This document shows, one piece after another, positions 59,497 through 64,000 of a DNA stretch of 64,000 bases (its first letter is position 1; every line of letters starts with the position of its first letter). The DNA lies in the NCBI GenBank assembly GCA_910588335.1, contig CAJUQV010000013.1, positions 1 through 64,000 on the forward strand, in the 5' to 3' direction. The DNA comes from an uncultured Ruminiclostridium sp. (GTDB lineage Bacteria; Bacillota; Clostridia; Oscillospirales; Ruminococcaceae). The position numbers and the translations under genes are program-made. Under the pieces are notes generated by a model. The model had not been told where the DNA came from. It saw only the letters and a list, made by a program, of their open reading frames with translations, and made no database searches.

Positions 59497-60780
59497 TTAT
59501 AAATTTGAATTATCTTCCATAACTTCAATACTCGCTAATTTTACCGCCGTACAGAAAATTTCTATAGCTTTTTTCAGCTCATCCACCGTTGGGAAAGTAG
59601 GAGCAAGTCTGATATTTCTGTCACGGGGATCCATTCCGTAAGGGAATGTGGCTCCGGCATCGGTAAGCACTACTCCGGCTTCCTTACAGAGCTGCACCGT
59701 TCTCTTTGCCGTGCCGTCAAGTCCGTCAAAAGCGATAAAGTAGCCTCCGTTCGGCTTGTGCCAGTTTCCTATACCCAAAGGAGCTATCTCCCTGTCGAGA
59801 GCGTCAAGAACCGCATTGAATTTTGGCTCGATAATAGCGCGATGCTTTTTCATATGCTCCTTTATACCGTCAAAGTCTTTAAAGAAACGCGCGTGTCTTA
59901 ACTGATTGAGCTTATCGTAGCCTATAGTCTGGTATGCCATCTGATTTTTTATGAAGTTGATGTTGTCCTCGCTGGCGGCAAGCACCGCCAATCCTCCGCC
60001 GGGAAAGCTTATCTTGGAGGTTGAGGTGAAAATATATACCATATCTTCCTTGCCTGTTTTTTTGCACTCCTCCAGTATGTTAAGAAGGTGATCCGGAGTA
60101 TCGGTAAGATGATGGACGCAGTAAGCGTTGTCCCAGTATATCCTGAAATCATCCGCCTTTGGCGAAAGGTTGGCAAAACGCCTGACCACCTCATCGGAAT
60201 AGGTTATCCCCATGGGATTGGAGTACATGGGAACGCACCAGATTCCTTTTATCTCTTCGTCCTTTGATACCAGCTCCTCTATCATATCCATATCTGGACC
60301 GTCTTCTTTATAAGGAACGGTTATCATCTCAATACCCATACTCTCACAAATGGCAAAATGTCTGTCATAGCCCGGAGCGGGACAAAGAAATTTGACATGA
60401 TCGTACTTGCTCCATGGCTTTTTACCGCCCATTACGCCGAGAAGCATGGCTCTCGCTATGCTGTCATACATCATGCAAAGGCTGGAGTTTCCGCCCACTA
60501 TTATCTCATATCTTCCTACTTCAAGCATTGCCATAAAGAGGCGCTTAGCTTCGTAAATTCCGTCCAGTACCCCGTAGTTGCGGCAGTCTACGCCCGTTTC
60601 GCTTATATGAGCGCCGTCAAGACAGTGTAAAAGCATGTCGTCGGTAAGATCAAGCTGTTCCGTGGCGGGTTTACCTCTTGACATATCGAGCTTAAGCCCC
60701 TCAGCCTTGTATTCCTCGTATTTTGCTTTGACTGCGGCTTTTTCAGCCGCAAGCTGCTCTTTTGTCATATCCTTGTACAT
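59497..60780 (-). CDS. Aspartate aminotransferase-like enzyme (PF12897 branch)
   Basis: 427 residues. Fold-type I PLP enzyme of the Ic aspartate aminotransferase branch: KLDMSRGKPATEQLDL and NYGVLDGIYEAKRLF near the start, GGNSSLCMMYDSIARA, CPAPGYDRHF, VPMYSNPMGITYS, IYWDNAYCVHHL and the PLP lysine in FTSTSKISFPGGG. The final Arg motif is RNIRLAPTFPTVDEL. It likely converts aspartate and 2-oxoglutarate to oxaloacetate and glutamate. AGGAAAGG precedes the ATG; promoter at 60888-60916. Confidence 0.94.
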   Translation of the reverse strand: MYKDMTKEQLAAEKAAVKAKYEEYKAEGLKLDMSRGKPATEQLDLTDDMLLHCLDGAHISETGVDCRNYGVLDGIYEAKRLFMAMLEVGRYEIIVGGNSSLCMMYDSIARAMLLGVMGGKKPWSKYDHVKFLCPAPGYDRHFAICESMGIEMITVPYKEDGPDMDMIEELVSKDEEIKGIWCVPMYSNPMGITYSDEVVRRFANLSPKADDFRIYWDNAYCVHHLTDTPDHLLNILEECKKTGKEDMVYIFTSTSKISFPGGGLAVLAASEDNINFIKNQMAYQTIGYDKLNQLRHARFFKDFDGIKEHMKKHRAIIEPKFNAVLDALDREIAPLGIGNWHKPNGGYFIAFDGLDGTAKRTVQLCKEAGVVLTDAGATFPYGMDPRDRNIRLAPTFPTVDELKKAIEIFCTAVKLASIEVMEDNSNL

Positions 60781-60887
60781 TTTTGCAACCTTTCCTTTCC
60801 ATTAAATATAAACTCTGAACACAAATAAATAAAATTATTCAAATACGAAGCCTGTTTTTCTGTGCGTTTTCTTTATTTACTTTATCT

Positions 60888-60916
60888 ATTATATTTCAAA
60901 GCTGCAAAAAATGCAA
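60888..60916 (-). promoter_or_regulatory. Sigma-A-type promoter of the aminotransferase gene
   Basis: Minus strand TTGCAT (60911-60916), 17-nt spacer, TATAAT (60888-60893); leader about 100 nt. Confidence 0.85.
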
Positions 60917-61020
60917 GTTATTTTTTTGATTCTTGCAAAACTAAACAAGTAATTTGTAAGTAACTTCAAAAAAGGACAAATATTTTTTTCTTTTTTGGCG
61001 AAAAACACTATATTTCTGTC

Positions 61021-61066
61021 ATACAATCTTTAATCAAATTGTAGACTTTATTAAAGATTGGTATTA
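61021..61066 (-). repeat. Short palindromic repeat E, copy 2, abutting the rmuC stop
   Basis: Imperfect palindrome: ATACAATCTTTAATCAA at the left, TTTATTAAAGATTGGTAT at the right. The rmuC TAA (61064-61066) is formed where its end TAATACCAATC begins on the minus strand. Confidence 0.8.
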
Positions 61067-62464
61067 TTCATCGGCTTCGTCGGTAACTTCGAGTAGCTTT
61101 ATGCTTCCTGTTTCTCCAAGCTCCTCCACATCACGGAGCGCTTTGTTTATCATCCGCGTTCTTCTGCCCACAATTGTTTCAAGAGTTTTATCCGCCGTCT
61201 GTATCTGTTTATGAGCGGTTGACAGCACATTTTCAAATTCCCCGAACTGCTTCTTAACCGCCCGCAGAATATCCCAGACCTCCTGTGAACGCTGTTCTAT
61301 CGCGAGAGTCTTAAAACCGATTTGCAGTGATGACAGGAACGCGGATAACGTGGTAGCCCCCACGGCCGTCACCTTATACTTATTGCGCAGTTCTTCAAAA
61401 AGCGGTGCATTCTGCACGACCTCGGCATAAAGTCCCTCGGTAGGAAGAAACATTAACGCGAAATCGGTTGTTTTCGGAGGTAAAATATACTTATCCGATA
61501 TATCCTTTGCAAAAGAACGTATCTTCGCGGCCAAAGACTTTCTCGCTTCATCAATTGCGGTTTTGTCCTCCGCGTCAAGGAGACGGTTATAATCTTCAAT
61601 GGGAAATTTGCTGTCAATGGGAAGCAGCAAAGGAACGTCGCCGTTTCCGGGAAGCTTTACAACAAACTCAACCCGCTTTCCTCCCGATATTTCCGCATTT
61701 GTTTCATATTGGGAGGGAGCAAGAATATCGGACAGCAGCTTTTCAAGCCGCACTTCTCCGTAAGTTCCCCGCTCCTTGACATTTGTAAGAGCGTTTTTAA
61801 GGCTTTTCGCGTCGGCGGCAAGGGCTTTCATTTCTCCCAACCCCTGCCCCACGCTCTCAAGCTGCCTGCTGACCAGCTCAAAAGATTGGGCAAGCCGTGT
61901 TTCAAGGGTTTTCTGAAGCTTTTCGTCAACAACGCCCTGCATCTGTTCAAGCCGCTTTTCATTGCTTTCCTGAAGCGATTTCATCTTGCTTTCAAGGGTT
62001 AAGTTTATTTTTTCTATATTTTCGGCGTTGTTTCTCTGAATCGAAGAAAGACGGCCGTCAAGCTGTTCCTGAAATTCGCGGAGACGGAGATTGATTTCGT
62101 TCCTGTTTTCCTGTAATGTGGCATTTGTTTCTGTACGGCTTGATTGCAGCGTTTCTCTCACTTGCTGTCCGTTTGCTGACAAACGGCTGTCAAGCTGTTC
62201 CTGAAACTCACGGAGACGAAGGTTTACTTCCTCGCGGTTACGCTGCAAGGTTGACTGTACGCTTTCCTGTATTAGGCCGAAGCGTTTGAACTGTTCCGTC
62301 GCTCCGTCCGAAATTTGCTTGGCCACGCTGTCGCGCTGTTCGTCCGCATGACTCCGCAGCAGTGCGGTAATGCGACTCAGATCCGAGGTGCGCTTTCCCA
62401 TAAACTGCAAAACAATTATGGCTATAAGCAGGACTATTATAATTACACCCAGTGCGATCTCCAT
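61064..62464 (-). CDS. rmuC: DNA recombination protein RmuC
   Basis: 466 residues from 62464 (MEIALGVIIIVLLIAIIVLQ); an ATG at 62476 is an alternative. An N-terminal membrane helix is followed by a coiled coil of about 180 residues with an internal near-repeat (EVNLRLREFQEQLDSRLSA and EINLRLREFQEQLDGRLSS), then the RmuC domain with a nuclease-like core: GTYGEVRLEKLLSDIL, VEFVVKLPG, LLPIDSKFPIEDYNRLLDA and DFALMFLPTEGLYAEV. RmuC limits inversions at short repeats in E. coli. It lies about 85 bp after cdaR and likely shares its transcript. Confidence 0.94.
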   Translation of the reverse strand: MEIALGVIIIVLLIAIIVLQFMGKRTSDLSRITALLRSHADEQRDSVAKQISDGATEQFKRFGLIQESVQSTLQRNREEVNLRLREFQEQLDSRLSANGQQVRETLQSSRTETNATLQENRNEINLRLREFQEQLDGRLSSIQRNNAENIEKINLTLESKMKSLQESNEKRLEQMQGVVDEKLQKTLETRLAQSFELVSRQLESVGQGLGEMKALAADAKSLKNALTNVKERGTYGEVRLEKLLSDILAPSQYETNAEISGGKRVEFVVKLPGNGDVPLLLPIDSKFPIEDYNRLLDAEDKTAIDEARKSLAAKIRSFAKDISDKYILPPKTTDFALMFLPTEGLYAEVVQNAPLFEELRNKYKVTAVGATTLSAFLSSLQIGFKTLAIEQRSQEVWDILRAVKKQFGEFENVLSTAHKQIQTADKTLETIVGRRTRMINKALRDVEELGETGSIKLLEVTDEADE

Positions 62465-62550
62465 TTTTATACCCATCTCTTTCTCTTGATTTATGCAGGG
62501 TTGTCCATAAGGCACATAGACTGCGGGTATAACGTCAATCAGCCGTTATT

Positions 62551-63840
62551 TCATCCTGTTTCGGTTTCCGGAGCTTTCTCGCTTATTCTTATATCCACCT
62601 TATAATCACCGGTGATCCACGCCGTTCTGTACTGCCCCGAAACTCTTACGGCAACGGTAATGTTTCTTACCCCCGGATCCACCTGTATTCCCAGAAGATT
62701 GATGGTTCCGAATATATCGTCCGAGGAAAGATTCTTGACAATATCCGAAGGTCCTACCGCCGTAACGTCTATCTGACTTGTCACGATTGAATAATCATAG
62801 GCGGGATCTCCGTTAAGTATTGTGAAATGTGAGGTTGAAACGGGGAATTCGAGACTTCCGTAGCTGTCGATATTCTCAAAGCTTACCTGCGCTATACCGA
62901 CTCCCGAAAGATTCTTGTATCCCTCCGGAAGAGAGATGGGCAGTCTGATTCCGCCTTGAAGATCGCGGGCGGTGACGTCGGTAAGATTGATTTCTCCAAC
63001 GTCCACTCTTTCGAGATTTTCAATGCTGGCGTCCCCCGCCGGAGCCGCAATTGTTATCTCCTGCGGGAAAATACTGTATTTCAGGCTGTTTGAATCAAAG
63101 GTTTGAGTAGGTATAACCGAAACGTTCAGGGGAAGAGTCTTTACCCTGTAAACAGGTATGGTTACGGTATAATTATCCGCTTGATATTCCAACTCGCTCG
63201 TCTGTATTTTTGTGTTTTCCGAATCGTAAAGGTAAAGCGTTCCGTTAAGCCTCGTGGTTTCCGTTAATACCCCTTCAAATTCGGGTTCTATTACCGCTTT
63301 TGCCACCGAGTCTACCAACGACTGCTCACCGGTTACGGTTACGGTGGGAGAATAAACATTTATATCGTCCGCTTGTATCTGAAGCTCATTGCCGACGCTT
63401 AGGGAGTCTATATTAACCTCGGGGATTATTTCTTTTGATACAATCCGCTCTACCTCAATAGATGCGGTAAGGTTTTTGGTCATTATCTCATAATCCGAAT
63501 TGGGTTGAAGCATATTTACGTTTACATTGACTATATGCTTGCCGGGTGAGGTTATCTCCGACAAATCCAAAGCGGCGGAAAAATCCTCGGCGGAAAGGGT
63601 GCCTATAACGTAGCGCTTGCCCATTATTTGAATGGAAACCTCCTTCTCAAAGTCGGTTATGCGAAGGTTTTCTTGCTGCATATAACCGGTGGGCTCGGCG
63701 ACGACCTTTATGCCGTCCACATGATCGTATTCGTTTGGGAACACCTGTATTGATACGGCAAACCAGATAATGACGGCAAAAACCACCGACATTATAAGCG
63801 TTTTTAAATTATTCATAAAGAAATTCAGAATATTTTTCAT
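62551..63840 (-). CDS. cdaR: YbbR-domain regulator CdaR
   Basis: 429 residues from 63840 (MKNILNFFMNNLKTLIMSVV), with AGGGA upstream. One N-terminal membrane helix (about 11-30, ending IWFAVSIQVFPNEYDHV) and four extracellular YbbR repeats of about 80-90 residues each (for example GIKVVAEPTGYMQQENLRIT; IQADDINVYSPTVTVTGEQS). CdaR binds and regulates the membrane diadenylate cyclase CdaA, which makes c-di-AMP. The order, just after what appears to be the end of cdaA, fits the conserved cdaA-cdaR arrangement. glmM, often next, is replaced here by rmuC. Confidence 0.93.
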   Translation of the reverse strand: MKNILNFFMNNLKTLIMSVVFAVIIWFAVSIQVFPNEYDHVDGIKVVAEPTGYMQQENLRITDFEKEVSIQIMGKRYVIGTLSAEDFSAALDLSEITSPGKHIVNVNVNMLQPNSDYEIMTKNLTASIEVERIVSKEIIPEVNIDSLSVGNELQIQADDINVYSPTVTVTGEQSLVDSVAKAVIEPEFEGVLTETTRLNGTLYLYDSENTKIQTSELEYQADNYTVTIPVYRVKTLPLNVSVIPTQTFDSNSLKYSIFPQEITIAAPAGDASIENLERVDVGEINLTDVTARDLQGGIRLPISLPEGYKNLSGVGIAQVSFENIDSYGSLEFPVSTSHFTILNGDPAYDYSIVTSQIDVTAVGPSDIVKNLSSDDIFGTINLLGIQVDPGVRNITVAVRVSGQYRTAWITGDYKVDIRISEKAPETETG

Positions 63841-63916
63841 TTCATATTTTCCCTTATCGCTCTTAAAATAAAACAATTACAATCAATATCAGGACAAATC
63901 GACTTACTACCGCCTA

Positions 63917-64000
63917 TTACAAATCGGCTGTCACGGGTGTTTTTTTCGGCGGTTTTCTTTTGCGCTTAATTTGGGATACTTTTATTTTTTTTCGTGGTTC
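63917..64000 (-). CDS. C-terminal tail of an upstream gene, probably cdaA (partial)
   Basis: The minus strand is open from the window edge to TAA at 63917-63919, reading EPRKKIKVSQIKRKRKPPKK then TPVTADL. A basic C-terminal tail is seen; no catalytic part lies in the window. Its place 76 bp before cdaR makes diadenylate cyclase CdaA the likely product (inference from gene order alone). Confidence 0.5.
   Translation of the reverse strand, partial: EPRKKIKVSQIKRKRKPPKKTPVTADL

Noticed and set aside
1..64000. tRNA and rRNA genes
   Set aside because: No T-arm/CCA-like cloverleaf or rRNA segment was noticed. A covariance-model scan would be needed to exclude a single tRNA.

Overview
The window reads as chromosome of an anaerobic, low-to-moderate-GC Clostridia bacterium, most likely Oscillospiraceae/Ruminococcaceae-like (inference from gene content, not from a marker gene). 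Support comes from strong AGGAGG-type ribosome binding sites, TTGACA-17-TATAAT promoters, a Na+-pumping decarboxylase beta/gamma pair, a two-gene SufCB-like iron-sulfur assembly system, a GGGtGRT protein, an ADP-glucose glycogen synthase, a G5/3D-domain protein, and a split cobalamin methionine synthase. No rRNA, tRNA or CRISPR array was seen.

Positions 1-4400 are a graveyard of mobile DNA. It holds a deleted C5-methyltransferase, a PAPS-reductase-like gene with two frameshifts, a small gene with an in-frame stop, a 5'-truncated group II intron with a broken reverse transcriptase, and two serine-recombinase fragments. One small DUF3237-like gene survives. At 4.4-9.1 kb lie a giant three-repeat multicopper oxidase, whose best start is followed by a stop at codon 11, and a DUF2935 protein. 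After an ISAs1 remnant, 10-17 kb carries a P-type ATPase lacking its phosphorylated Asp, then a forward operon: phosphoesterase, DUF368 carrier with an extra beta-type domain, APH-like kinase, AEC transporter and two small membrane proteins.

From 17.3 to 28.2 kb genes run on the minus strand: G5/3D protein, DUF5662, YfcE-like phosphoesterase, a nonsense-mutated WYL regulator, and dacF-rlmH-(HdeD/papain-like fusion)-(ADP-ribosylglycohydrolase-like). A 1.47-kb AT-rich gene desert lies at 20.4-21.8 kb. At 28.4-30.7 kb is metY-phosphoesterase-ydbC. At 30.8-38.8 kb are two minus operons flanking trxB, which sits behind an IS30-type remnant. At 39-41 kb are oadG-oadB, then glgA, GGGtGRT + NifU-like scaffold, metH + its activation protein, a chemoreceptor, and sufC-sufB-PepSY lipoprotein. 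metF, an S41 protease relative, greA-lysS, an AraC regulator, an aminotransferase, rmuC and cdaR (with the probable end of cdaA) complete the window.

Three themes stand out. (1) Six intact ORFs have changed catalytic residues: P-type ATPase, S41 peptidase, ADP-ribosylglycohydrolase, a phosphoesterase, an APH-like kinase and a D,D-carboxypeptidase. (2) Several families of small interspersed repeats occur between genes: a MITE-like element (3 copies), short palindromes with ATACYAAT ends that abut or supply stop codons, and a 110-145 bp element whose hairpin stems differ in sequence but keep pairing. (3) One-carbon/methionine genes (metY, metH, activation protein, metF) and Fe-S assembly genes (sufCB, NifU-like/GGGtGRT) are concentrated here.
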